Assembly (NCBI RefSeq): GCF_958450345.1
Contig: NC_088783.1
Location: 104,217,302-104,281,301, forward strand
DNA: 64,000 nucleotides
Reading direction: 5' to 3'
Source: Calliphora vicina
Lineage: Eukaryota > Arthropoda > Insecta > Diptera > Calliphoridae
Below the pieces are notes generated by a model. That model was not told the DNA's origin, did no database searches, and was given only the letters and a program-made list of their open reading frames with translations. How positions within the stretch are numbered: position 1 is the first letter of the stretch; every line of letters begins with the position of its first letter. The position numbers and the translations under genes are program-made. Shown in pieces: positions 36,301 to 44,575 of this stretch.

Positions 36301-36664
36301 GTGTACTTTTAGGGAATATTGAGTAAATGGGGAAGATTTAATACCAAAAATCACAAATTTTTTTATTTTGGAAGATCAAAAACAATTCTTATAAATTTCA
36401 TCTACTACCATTAGTATACCTTCCCTTTACATATACCCTCCCCTAGAAAAATGAAAACAAAGTAAACACACAAATCTTCTTAAATAAATAACAAAAATGT
36501 AAACAAAAAATTTTGCTCTTTTCTTAACTTACCTTTCTCTGATGCAAACGTTCTCTCTCACGACTCGCCTCTCTGGCCAATTGCTCACGCATTTCACGCT
36601 CTCGGCGTTTTTCGCGTTTGCGCTCTATCTGTTCAAGTTCGTGTAGATTTGGTAAACTTCCCAT
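20976..36664 (-). CDS. UNC93-like multi-pass membrane protein (five coding exons)
   Basis: Coding exons run 36664-36533, 30284-29991, 25796-24507, 24439-24310 and 21337-20976. All junctions are GT-AG and phases match (0,0,0,1), giving 2208 nt, 735 residues plus TGA. The architecture is: residues 1-44 Arg/Glu-rich helix; 45-142 Gly/Ala/His/Ser-rich linker; then an MFS-like core with hydrophobic segments near 213-234, 252-272, 284-301, 306-321, 382-396, 509-531 and 549-566 and more in the last two exons. A long predicted extracytoplasmic loop (about 397-508) has a nine-Thr run (412-420), several Cys and NSS and NET sequons. UNC93 proteins are MFS-fold membrane proteins, some acting as ion-channel regulators or trafficking chaperones; the last exon (region around ASWGACNGMWET) resembles the conserved UNC93 C-terminal half. 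The N-terminal extension and Thr-rich loop make it longer than the compact fly UNC93-like protein I recall (about 540 aa). Exact orthology is unresolved; function is by family only. Confidence 0.85.
21749..22368 (-). mobile_element. DINE-1/Helentron-like repeat, copy 4 (near full length)
   Basis: Runs from ACAAGTAAGAGAGCC with the ATTCGGCTGTGCCGAAT hairpin, through the A/T tract and the GACAGACGGACAGA core, to GAAGGGTATAAATA. About 620 bp, in intron 4 of the UNC93-like gene, same strand as the gene. Confidence 0.75.
22680..22942. mobile_element. PIF/Harbinger-type MITE with 40-bp TIRs and TTA TSD
   Basis: 263 bp starting GTCCCGGTCCACACTGTGAA. The first 40 bases equal the reverse complement of the last 40. 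It is flanked by TTA on both sides (22677-22679, 22943-22945). A TWA target and long TIRs are typical of PIF/Harbinger. Located in UNC93-like intron 4. Confidence 0.85.
23430..24090 (+). pseudogene. LINE reverse-transcriptase fragments
   Basis: At 23842-24087 one frame reads GVLSPHLWYLAINTLQVDLE, the RT block GVLSPLLW...AIN. At 23620-23705 EALRTATHRIF resembles a segment after the RT domain. Antisense to the UNC93-like gene, in intron 4. Confidence 0.45.
24310..24439 (-). CDS. UNC93-like gene, coding exon 4
   Basis: 130 nt, 43 codons plus one base. The acceptor TTTGCAG ends at 24440 and the donor GTGAGT starts at 24309. It translates as a Gly/Met-rich hydrophobic helix (SMVPGAIVGMGIMQLIVSG) followed by a basic cap, typical of a membrane segment. 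Confidence 0.85.
24507..25796 (-). CDS. UNC93-like gene, coding exon 3 (main membrane core)
   Basis: 1290 nt, 430 codons (residues 143-572) with no stop. The acceptor is TTTCCAG at 25797-25803 and the donor is AGG|GTAAGT. It encodes the first seven or so membrane segments and the large Cys- and Thr-containing loop. A 67-bp intron separates it from exon 4. Confidence 0.88.
25905..26075 (-). repeat. DINE-like internal repeat fragment
   Basis: GAAGCTATGACTAAATATGG and ACCGATATTCACAAAATCCA match the roughly 150-bp repeat units inside 37093-39477. In intron 2 of the UNC93-like gene. Confidence 0.55.
26190..27495 (-). pseudogene. Degraded LINE cluster (ORF1, RT and RNase H-end pieces)
   Basis: 26385-26600 reads SFITGHCIIGTHSRRLGL then a CRS..EEEEETVSHLFC block, the C-terminal region after RNase H in I/LOA-like LINEs. 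26600-27157 reads as an ORF1-like piece (KRQCSEVDAPGPKRQKARH, then a stop, then VRAIIDRSANDRSISQLNW). 27240-27490 has RT scraps (LDSNNLLSERQYDFRNGRST, KAFDRV). The order is jumbled, so several deletions or insertions are involved. 26190-26260 shares its 3' tail with the element at 41860. Confidence 0.55.
27557..27990 (-). mobile_element. Gypsy-type LTR remnant, related to the solo LTRs
   Basis: Begins TGTTACGTTTTTACC after ATAT (27553-27556) and continues like the 34740 LTR (GGTTTATTTCC, ACCGGATACTTTT, ACTCTTTATTTAT, TTTATATACAACG). Later parts are diverged and the far end is not recognisable where the LINE begins. Confidence 0.55.
27994..29052 (+). pseudogene. 5'-truncated LINE reverse transcriptase (Jockey/CR1-like)
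   Basis: One open frame from 27991 to the stop at 29050-29052. It has SGVPQGSVLSPTLF then SFADDSN (the RT catalytic block), followed by a long thumb/connection region with FLKRCKKYFTPSDLLTIYTT and YIRPKMEYNSHVW, as in Jockey/CR1 LINEs. 5' truncation at about 27994 removes the endonuclease and the first RT blocks. A 3' UTR continues to about 29215. The frame has no stops, so the insertion is fairly young. It lies antisense in intron 2 of the UNC93-like gene. Confidence 0.7.
29435..29492 (-). repeat. DINE-like terminal fragment
   Basis: ACAAACGAAATGACAAACTC then GGTGGTGGGTATAAAA matches the terminus near 39477. Confidence 0.5.
29991..30284 (-). CDS. UNC93-like gene, coding exon 2 (low-complexity linker)
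   Basis: 294 nt, 98 codons, bounded by an acceptor (pyrimidine-rich tract ending TTCTCAG) and a GTGAGT donor, phase 0 at both ends. It encodes a Gly/Ala/Thr-rich stretch, a His-rich stretch (HHGHQHPHHF) and a basic Ser/Arg stretch. This is probably a disordered cytosolic region and is the least conserved part of the gene. The call as coding rests on the frame and splice signals. Confidence 0.7.
30850..30985 (-). mobile_element. tRNA-derived SINE or tRNA relic
   Basis: The minus strand reads a perfect T-arm (GCGGG TTCGATT CCCGC, an RNA polymerase III B box) preceded by an anticodon-like arm with loop CTATGAA. The D-arm and acceptor stem do not form properly, and an unrelated tail follows (CTCTGGGTGTATCTGCAGAC). 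Better read as a SINE head than a working tRNA. Confidence 0.5.
31000..33190. other. UNC93-like intron 1, unassigned
   Basis: No host exon seen. At about 31600 there is a short GTACC-type inverted motif (CAAAAAAAGTACAATTGTACC) related to the 3-kb repeat. The open frame at 32601-33026 has no recognisable domain. 32960-33180 contains two similar short passages (GCATCATACCATCAGACCTG, GCATTATACCATCAAATCTA). Confidence 0.35.
33194..33396. mobile_element. Probable short TIR element (MITE)
   Basis: AGCAACCGAATTTGTTGCCA near 33194 and its diverged complement (TGGCCACAAATTCGGTTGAT) ending near 33396 bracket about 200 bp. TSD unclear. Confidence 0.45.
34740..35775 (-). mobile_element. Solo gypsy-type LTR with a nested MITE
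   Basis: Starts TGTTACGTTTTAACC and ends GAATTTCGTAACA, flanked by ATAT on both sides (34736-34739, 35776-35779). Removing the 451-bp insertion and its 3-bp duplication leaves 582 bp, matching the 579-bp LTR at 5814-6392. Confidence 0.8.
34997..35447. mobile_element. MITE nested in the LTR, 3-bp TSD (TCT)
   Basis: 451 bp with ends TACTACGTTTATACG and CGTATAAACGTAGTA and longer imperfect inverted repeats inside (TATTCGCAAA). TCT flanks both sides, and the other LTR copy gives the uninterrupted sequence GCGTCTCTGA. Confidence 0.75.
35890..35975 (+). repeat. LTR fragment
   Basis: CCTTCTAGTTTTGTCCGTTA and ACGTTTTTAAAAGGTAAAAA match the reverse complement of two parts of the 27557 LTR, with the middle missing. 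Confidence 0.4.
36533..36664 (-). CDS. UNC93-like gene, coding exon 1 (start exon)
   Basis: 132 nt, 44 codons, beginning MGSLPNLHELEQIERKR and continuing as an Arg/Glu-rich charged helix. It ends in AGAGAAAG followed by a consensus GTAAGT donor, phase 0. The ATG at 36664-36662 is preceded by AACATC. No signal peptide is present, which fits a cytosolic N-terminus. Confidence 0.75.
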
Positions 36665-37092
36665 GATGTTTGAATGTTGTGATAGTTTTTTTTATTTAAC
36701 TTTTTGTTACAGTTTTATTGTATTTGCTTTGTTTGCAGTACAAGTTGTTGGTTGTTATTAGTGTTTTAAAAACTTTGTATCTTTAAAGTTTCCATTATTT
36801 GTTTGAACTTTAAAGGAGAATATTGTAAAGCCACATTGGGGACGGATGGTCACAGAAATACAACAAAAATACTCGGTTGTATACATTTAAGACAACACAC
36901 GTACACACATACTTTTACTGGTGAAGAGAAAAGTTGAGGTGATTGTTAAGCACTGTTATTGTTATTGTTTTTGACAGTTGACCATTATGATGATGTGGTT
37001 TTTGTTTGTTTTGTTATTGCTAGTATTATCTTAACATGAAATAAAAACAAAAAGAAGGACCAAGTATTAATTAAGATGAATAAAAACAAAGA
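36665..37092 (-). promoter_or_regulatory. 5' flank / 5' UTR of the UNC93-like gene
   Basis: About 430 bp between the start codon and the first DINE arm. AT-rich, no open frame of note. It should hold the 5' UTR and perhaps the promoter, but I see no convincing TATA/initiator pair; further upstream is transposon-derived. Confidence 0.3.
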
Positions 37093-39477
37093 AAAACAAG
37101 TAAGAGTACTATATTCGGCCGTGCCGAATCTTAAATACCCTCCACCTAAATATGATGGTATAAAAGCTGAAATAATATAACAATTGTTAGAAAGACTAGT
37201 TTACGCAGAAGATATTTTATTTCAAATGTACAAAAAATTTTATCTAATTCAGCAATTTATAACTGAAATTCCTATTAGAACGTTTGACACAGTTAATTAT
37301 TGTCTTTTAATTGAGAAATTGTCGTCTAAACTTAATTTTTCTAAATCTTCGTGTAAATTATTATTTTCTTACATAGGTAACCGTTAACAGTTTGTTGGAA
37401 CTGGGTTAAACGATCTACAATATCTGATTGTCAAAGTGGCGCACAGTGGTATGAGAAAAAAAAGAGGGAAATAAATCTGTAACTTTTAAACCCTTAGTCC
37501 GATTTTAATGAAACTTCACATGCGCAAAGGGGAAGTGTTGTCGAGTTTAAGTCTGGACCTCATGAAATGAAATTTTACAATTTATATACTTAATAATTAG
37601 TATACAAATATATTTAGACAAATTTCAAAATATTTGGTTGTGGGACTTTTGCGGGAGCTATGACCAATTATGATTCGATTGTCATAAAATATTTTTACGT
37701 GATTTTTATGTATTTATATGAGAGCTGTGGCCAATTATGGACTAATATTCACAAAATTCAGTATTATGATTTTTGAATACAAATTACTGATCTGTGTACC
37801 ATTTTGGTTAAATATATGGATGCTATGACCTATTATGATCCTAAGTATTTAAGGGCTTTTTTTGTAGAATTTCATATAAACAACGCTATTAACAAGAGTG
37901 GACCTTATGTGGGAGCTATGCCGAATTATGCACGAATATTTAAAAAATCTTGTAGTACGATTCTTGGATACAAATTACTGATCGGTGTTAAATTTTTGGT
38001 TGAGTGTAGATTTTTATGGATATTTGTGCACGGTAATGTGTTTTCCTGAAGTGGTTCTTATATGGATGTTATGACCAATTATGGGCCTATCATCATAAAA
38101 TTTGGTACATCGATTTTTGTATATATTGAATAAATTTGTTTTAAATTTCAACCTGATAACTATATTTGTAAGAAATTTATTAGGATTTTAGGGATTTCCG
38201 GGAAGGGACCTTATATGGGAGCTATGGTTAAATATGGACCGATATTCACAAAATCCAGAAGTGTGATTACTGGATTCAAATTACTGGATCTGTGCGTAAT
38301 TTCATTTTGATATCGATATGTTTTTAATACTTTTTAAGGTTAATATCTTTTTTCGGAAATGGGCCTTATAGGGGAGCTATGACCAATTATCGGCCAATCT
38401 GCATAAAATTTGGAACAGTGATATCTATATGTATGAGTATGATTTGTGTGGAATTTTAGCATGATAAATGTATTTATAAGAGATTTATGAGTACTTAACT
38501 GATTTTTGGAAGTGGACCTTATATGGGAGCTATGGTCAAATATGGACCGATATTCACAAAATCCAGTAGTATGATTTCTAAATATAAACTATGGATGTGT
38601 GTGAAATTTTGTTTTGATATTGATATTTTTTAGATATTTATGTAGGTTATTGTGTTTTTCGGAAGTGGTCCTTATATGGGAGCTATAACCAATTATCGGC
38701 CGATCTTCATAGAATTAGGTACAGCGATTTTGGTATATATGGGAATTATTCATGTCGAATTTCAACTTGATAGCGATATTTATAAGACATTTATGCTTAT
38801 TTAAGAGATTTTCGGAAGTGTACTTTATATGGGGGCTATGGTCAAATATGGGTCGATCCACGAAAAATTTTGGAATATAATTTCTTTTACCACGAAACTT
38901 ATTTTTGCTGAATTTCATGTGGATATTCCTATTTTGTAGGCATTTATAGACCATAGAACCATATTTCGGGAAGAAATTTGTATGGGGGCTAGGAGAAATC
39001 ATGGACCGATTCTTATAATTTTCACCAGAGTTACTCCTTTTATCATAAAAGTAACGAGTGCAAAATTTTATGATATTAGCTGCAATATATTTACAAAAAA
39101 TGTCCAAAAATATGTGAAAATTATCAATTTTTTTTTGAGGTTGTCCCACATTTTCATTCATAACTTTGGTTCCACTGTACCGATTTTGCTGATTTTCAAT
39201 ACCAAACTGCTTAGGACAATAATAAACACTTTTCTTGCAACTCTACTAAGTTTGTTTGCGTATTTTGGACGTGAGCGTGTTTTACACAGACGGACAGACG
39301 GACAGACGGACAGACGGACAGACAGACGGACATTGCTCAATCGACTTAGAATTTCATAAGGATCAATAATATATATACTTTGTTGGGTCTCAGATGAATA
39401 TTTCTCAATGTTACACACGGAATGACAAACTTATATATACCCTCATTCACCACTTATGGTGGTGGAGGGTATAAAAA
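37093..39477 (-). mobile_element. DINE/Helentron-like element, left inverted arm (2385 bp)
   Basis: Begins AAAACAAGTAAGAGTACTAT with the ATTCGGCCGTGCCGAAT hairpin and ends with the GACGGACAGACGGACATTGC core and GGGTATAAAAA. The middle holds about eight tandem units of roughly 150 bp (GGGAGCTATGG...CAAATATGGACC near 38215, 38525, 38832). Coordinates mirror 44576-46960 exactly (sums 84053). Confidence 0.85.
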
Positions 39478-39994
39478 TTAAAACTCTCTTCTGTTGTTGA
39501 AGGGAGAGTTTCTTAACAAGTTATTTTCTATAATAGAATTATAATGAGTTTGACAAGCAGTTGTTATTAAAAGTTTAAAGTTCATTAAATGTTAAGAAAA
39601 GGGTTGAAGTAATACTCAGGTTACCATTTTTTCCAGTAATTTTCATAAACAAAACATATTGTTAAGTTATTTTTTTTGTTTTATTTATTTTACGCTTTTT
39701 ATTATATTTATTAATCATGTTTATATATCTTTATTTTGGAAACCAGCGATATTCATACGTTTGCTTTAATTTATCTCTCTTTCTGCTTATTTTTGTTTTT
39801 TATGTTTCAGGTATAATGTTTCATACTTTATAGGAGAATATTTCTTTTAATTAAGAACAAAAAATACAAATTAATGAGACAGTAGTATATTTACACCGTT
39901 ATCGCTAAAATACCGCTAACGATATAATCGTAAACAGAATTACCTCTAAATACCGTTACAGATATTCTGTAAATAATTTAAATTATAGAAATGA

Positions 39995-40850
39995 ATTTAG
40001 TGCCAAAAAAGCTTCGTATGCGGAAAGTTTTGCTTTACTTCATTAATTTGAAAAAAATGGCGCTGAAGCTGAAAGTGTTCCATCGGTTTCAATGTGCGAG
40101 TGATGGTTCAAACTGGTGATTTTGACGCGGAAGACAAAGATCGTCCAGGCCAGCCAAAAAAGTTTGAAGACTTAGAATTGAAGGCACTACTCTATGAATA
40201 TTGTTTTCCAACTCAATAACAGCTTGCGAAATCATTGTCAGCTACTAAATCAGCAATTTTAAGACGTTTGCAAGCACCAGGATTCAACCAAAAGCAGGGA
40301 AATTGGGTTCCATACGAATAGATGCTTGAAATACGATTTTGTATGACTGAAATGCTATTTGAATCATTACTTGCAATGAAAAATGGATCCATTTCAATAA
40401 CACAAAGCGTAGGAGATCGAATGTGAAGCCGGGTCAACCAGTCAAAGCGACACCAAAGACAAATATCCATGGCGTTAAGGTAATGCTTTGTATTTGGGGG
40501 GGAGCAAAAGGGTTCAATCTATTATGAGCTGCTGAAATCGGCCAGAGCATCACATGGAACCTGTACCGAACGCAACTGATTCGTTTGAAGCGAACATTGG
40601 CCGAAAAACGCTCAGAATATGCGGCAAGACATGAAACAGTAATAATCCATAACCTGTTAAAAACTATTTAGAAATAAGTGGAAGTTTTGCCAGATCGATA
40701 CAGAACGCTATCTCTGGGATACGCTTCACTTCAGAACAGTGTATCCGAAATTGGCTTGGCCTCAAAAGATGAGCAGTTCTTTTGGCTCGGAATACATATG
40801 TTGCCAGAAAGATGGGAAAAGGTCATAGCTAACAATGGGCTCTGAAAATG
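39995..40850 (+). pseudogene. Degenerate mariner transposase
   Basis: Reading across frames gives mariner hallmarks in order: GDFDAEDKDRPGQPKKFED-like (about 40115), QKQGNWVPYE (40295), RSNVKPGQPVKATPKTNIHG (40420), VMLCIWG, the YYELLKSARASHG region, and KDEQFFWLGIHMLPERWEK (40770). The central catalytic DN region is deleted, and several stops and frameshifts are present. Typical of the irritans/mauritiana type. Lies in the spacer between the inverted DINE arms. Confidence 0.7.
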
Positions 40851-40959
40851 CTAACCAACCCAAAAAATACCACCTTTATTAACTTATTTCAGTATAAAAT
40901 TACCGTTAACATTAAAATATAATTACGAAACAGTAGCCAACCTTGTTTTAAACGTAAAA

Positions 40960-41480
40960 TATATTTAATTGTATCCCAAAATTGATACCCAATGTTCCAT
41001 GGATTATCCAACAAGTCAATACATCCGAGGATGGATTATACCTGGAATATTCATAGGAATCTCTGGATATTCTAATCAATACCCATTTTCCACGTGGCTG
41101 ATGGTGAAACACTTCACAATGAGTCACTCTCTGAAATCTCACAAGAGAGAAACTCCGTAAAAATCACCAGAACCACATGATATTCTGCTGTGGATGCCGC
41201 TGATGCTGCAGATTGCGAAGGATTCCAGCATTCCTTGGCTCTATAAAATCTCTTCAACATCTCTCGTTTTTCCTGTTGAAAACTGTGGAAAGACTCATAA
41301 TCTTATATATGAGGCAGAAGTTGGATGGCTTTTCTCGCTTATCCAAAGCATATCTAAAGGGTTGCTCAAAGGAGACAGTTGTAACGTTCTAAAATATCTA
41401 GATGTTGAAGTAGATATACATTGGCAACTTGATTGTGACCATGTCGAAATCGACAGTTATTACTAAATACGGTTGGCTTC
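40960..41480 (+). other. Unassigned spacer sequence
   Basis: Two open stretches (40969-41160, 41194-41466) with no motif I recognise. They sit just upstream of LINE RT scraps in the same orientation and may be older LINE sequence. Confidence 0.3.
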
Positions 41481-41489
41481 TAAGCTAAG

Positions 41490-43360
41490 CTAATTTATTG
41501 GATGAATACCTCTTTAATACATACAATACTGACTTATGGATCTCTAGTTTGGTGGCACAGAAAGCACAGAAATCTGTATTTATGGCATATTTTCAATTAA
41601 TGGATATTTTTATCTGTATGGAAATACGTAGAACCAACTGTACAATATTCAGAGCTCTGCTTGAATCAGTATCATATGTGAACTACGTACTAGTTCTTCA
41701 GAGGCTCTAACCACTATTTTACATATAACTCCAATTTTTCTTCCCTCTGTTACACCACGCCTCTTTCAGACTTTGACAGTATGTTCAAAGTAATTATTCC
41801 TTCCAGAAGGTAAAGGTGCGGAGGAGAACATGAATAATATATATGATTTATGGTATGGTAATCCGTCCAAAGCCTTCGTCTCATACAGCTCACTTGGGTG
41901 CAATAATCTTTCCCTTTGTGATACCTGATGAAGAAAATGAAAACAGAAAGAAAAGAGAAATAGAAGTTGGAGAAAAAGGAAGTCTATAGATTGAGTAAGA
42001 GTGAAATTTGCAAGAGTAGAGTATAGATAGAAGTGGGAAGAGAAGGAGGAGAGTGTTTAAGAATTCAAAGAATTCAACTAACGCAGATCATCATGGGATT
42101 GTTGCTAGGTCCCTAAGAGGTGCAATTTGCATGTTCGGTCTTATAAACCATCTGATTTCCCTGATAAAGGCGTCTATGCACCTTAGTTCCTTCACAGATA
42201 ACCCGGAGGGGATATTAAAGGATCGCTCACCTAAAAGCCTGGCACGTAGATCACCCAGTGCCGCATAAATACAAAAGAAGTGTAGGATGGTCTCTTCCTT
42301 TTCCTCATTCTGACAACTTCTGCAGAAGTCGTGATAAGGTAACCCAAGTCTTGCGGCATGAGTACCGAAAGTGCAATGCCCGGTGATTATTGCCACCATG
42401 TTGCTGAGTCGTATTCGTTGTAGTCGAAGTAGATACGACGTGCGTTTACAGTCCAACGCAGGCCATATCATCCTCGTAATGCCACAGGTGGATTCATTAT
42501 CCCACCTTGATTGGGCAAGTTCGTAATATGCGTCATGTATCAGTTCTTTGCAATTTTCAAACGGAATTCCACAAAGGATGTCTATTTCATCATCCTACAT
42601 CAAGCCTCCTATTCCCGCCAAGTAATCAGCAATACAATTGCTGATTACTTACACACGTACCCATATGAGTGCAACTGTCGAATGTCTCGCCAACTCATTT
42701 AAGGATGTCCGGGATTCCTGGACCATATTCGATGTTGTATAAACACCTAATATATAGATATGATTTAAGAGTATAAACTGATGGCTACAAGATGAGCTGT
42801 CGCGTGAGATCGGGTGTCTTCTGTAATGAATTAGGGAAAAGAGTCTCAATAACTCCTCCAGCTAAAGCTAGTGTAGATCAGGAACAAATATTGGAAAGAA
42901 TGCAGGATTTTACGCAAAAGCAATATTCGTGGAAGCAATGCAATTTTCTTCCATAGCCAGGCCGCACTTATGTCGCTCAAGTACTATACTACGGCATCCA
43001 CCGTGGTCAGACAGAGTAAGGAAGAACTGTCAAGACTAGATCGTCTATCGGATATCACACCAGTTTGTGTCCCTGAACATAGGGACTACTACGGAAATGA
43101 GTAGGAAGACGAGCTGACCATAGAACTATCCGCTTTAAATGTCTCAGCTACAGTGTCTGACGCAATACACCTCGGGACCATTAAAAGTGAAATCTTTAGA
43201 TACTACCTTCAGAAAGCTGACTACAGATGGAGAAAGATAGAAACAAACAAAACTGCCAGGAAATTGTAGTCTGATATCCGAAAGGACATTTCGAGGACAA
43301 TAGAGTGTCAGGTCAATCGGTAAGCATGAAATCAGACTTGAGCTTCCCTTCAATTGTCGC
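41490..43360 (+). pseudogene. LINE relic, plus strand, interrupted by another LINE
   Basis: 41510-41790 reads like the post-RT region (LMDLWFGGTES, then EALTTILHITPI). 42955-43345 reads as an RNase H end (KYYTTASTVVRQSKEELSRL, then VCVPEHRDYYGNE, then DAIHLGTIKSEIFRYYLQ). The piece between is a minus-strand LINE. Stops present; I/LOA-like by motif. Confidence 0.5.
41850..42850 (-). pseudogene. LINE relic (RNase H and C-terminal end), minus strand
   Basis: 42640-42850 encodes SRTSLNELARHSTVALIWV, the end of an RNase H domain. Across a frameshift comes ALDCKRTSYLLRLQRIRLSN, then AIITGHCTFGTHAARLGLPY and CRSC..EEKEETILHFFC (42091-42471). Its 3' tail (AGCTCACTTGGGT...TTTGTGATACC) is shared with 26200. 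It appears inserted into the plus-strand LINE. Confidence 0.6.
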
Positions 43361-44575
43361 ACAGTGGGGGAATTCCAAGGTAAAATAATTCAGCGCATAT
43401 TGGGGCATACAAAACAAGTTTTAATTTTTAAAAACAACTATGAGATTAGATTCTGGCATTAAGTTGAAATTTACATAAAAAATAGGTCTATTTTAGAAGG
43501 CTTTGGTCCTGAAATCGAACTCAATGAAAATTCGCAAACTTTTCTACAAACCTGAGTTGTCCTACTTTCAGACAAGACAGCGCCCATCTAGAGAGCTTTG
43601 TGGGTTCTGTCGTCAAAATTTAAACTGGAATACACCTCTGCTAAGCTCTTGTGAAATGTCATATGAATCATAACAGTCAGTTAGAAAGAGCAGATGATTT
43701 ATATCCAAAATATTTTGTTCTGTCCCAATGTTCAGCGATAATGAACTTCAAAGACTCTGTAATTTATGTGAACTGATAGAATGAACTCTGAAAACCATCC
43801 CTATCGAATTTGAGTTCCCGGAAAGGAGAATTTAAGCTAGATGTTGTTAATATTATTTATATTACAAGTATTTATTAACCCTTTAAAATTCTTTGTTAAC
43901 ATTCTCTCAATCCCACTGTATATCGTCCTTAATAAACAAGGACAATTTACTTATGCTTATCCAAACATACACTCATAGTAAGGATGTAGCTCCTTGTATA
44001 TTTTGTACCGGCTATTCGAATTTGATTGCATGTGTGGTTGAGTAGGTGAAAAATAATAAATTTTTACTTGTTTTTATCTACGAGTATATGATTTTTTTGT
44101 CGTTGTTATTCCTGTTGGTATTTATGGCTTTATAACAAGAGATTTTTTTACTTTAATTCCATTTTGTTGCTTTTTTTTATTGTGTTGGTTTATTTTTTCT
44201 TGTACATTTTTAATCCTGTGGTTTCTGTTTCTTATTGTTGTTGTTTTGCTGCTTTCATTTCATATTACATTAAGCTGTCATTTCATACAATTGCGTTCGA
44301 TTGTGAAAAAAAAGGAAATTTCTATTCGTACAGTAGATTTACTCTATATGATGTTTTTTATTATAAATTCATTCATTCTTTCATTTGTTCGTTCAATTTG
44401 TTTCTGTTTCTGTTGCTGTTACTGTTACTAAATAAAGTATCGAACGAACATCATTATCGTCATTTTCTGGTCACTTAATTTGCTATTTTTGACATATGCC
44501 TTTAAAATCCATTAGCTGCTGTCACAAGTTATTAATTTTCCTCTATAAGGCGTTGCTGTCATTTCCACAAAACTC
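43361..44575. other. Unassigned spacer between inverted arms
   Basis: GCACAGTGGGGGAATTCC at 43361 resembles termini at 37441, 55938 and 61411. The remainder is pyrimidine-rich low-complexity sequence (44100-44480), whose open frames are not gene-like. Confidence 0.35.

Noticed and set aside
38715..39161. Open frame of 148 codons (and its mirror at 44892-45338), plus overlapping frames of 125 and 86 codons
   Set aside because: They lie inside the Helentron-like arms, run through the GACGGACA microrepeat or the 150-bp units, and have no recognisable domain; chance frames in a non-coding repeat.
44164..44478. Long hydrophobic frame of 104 codons
   Set aside because: Made of T-rich, low-complexity DNA giving runs of Phe/Leu/Cys; no structure of a real membrane protein.
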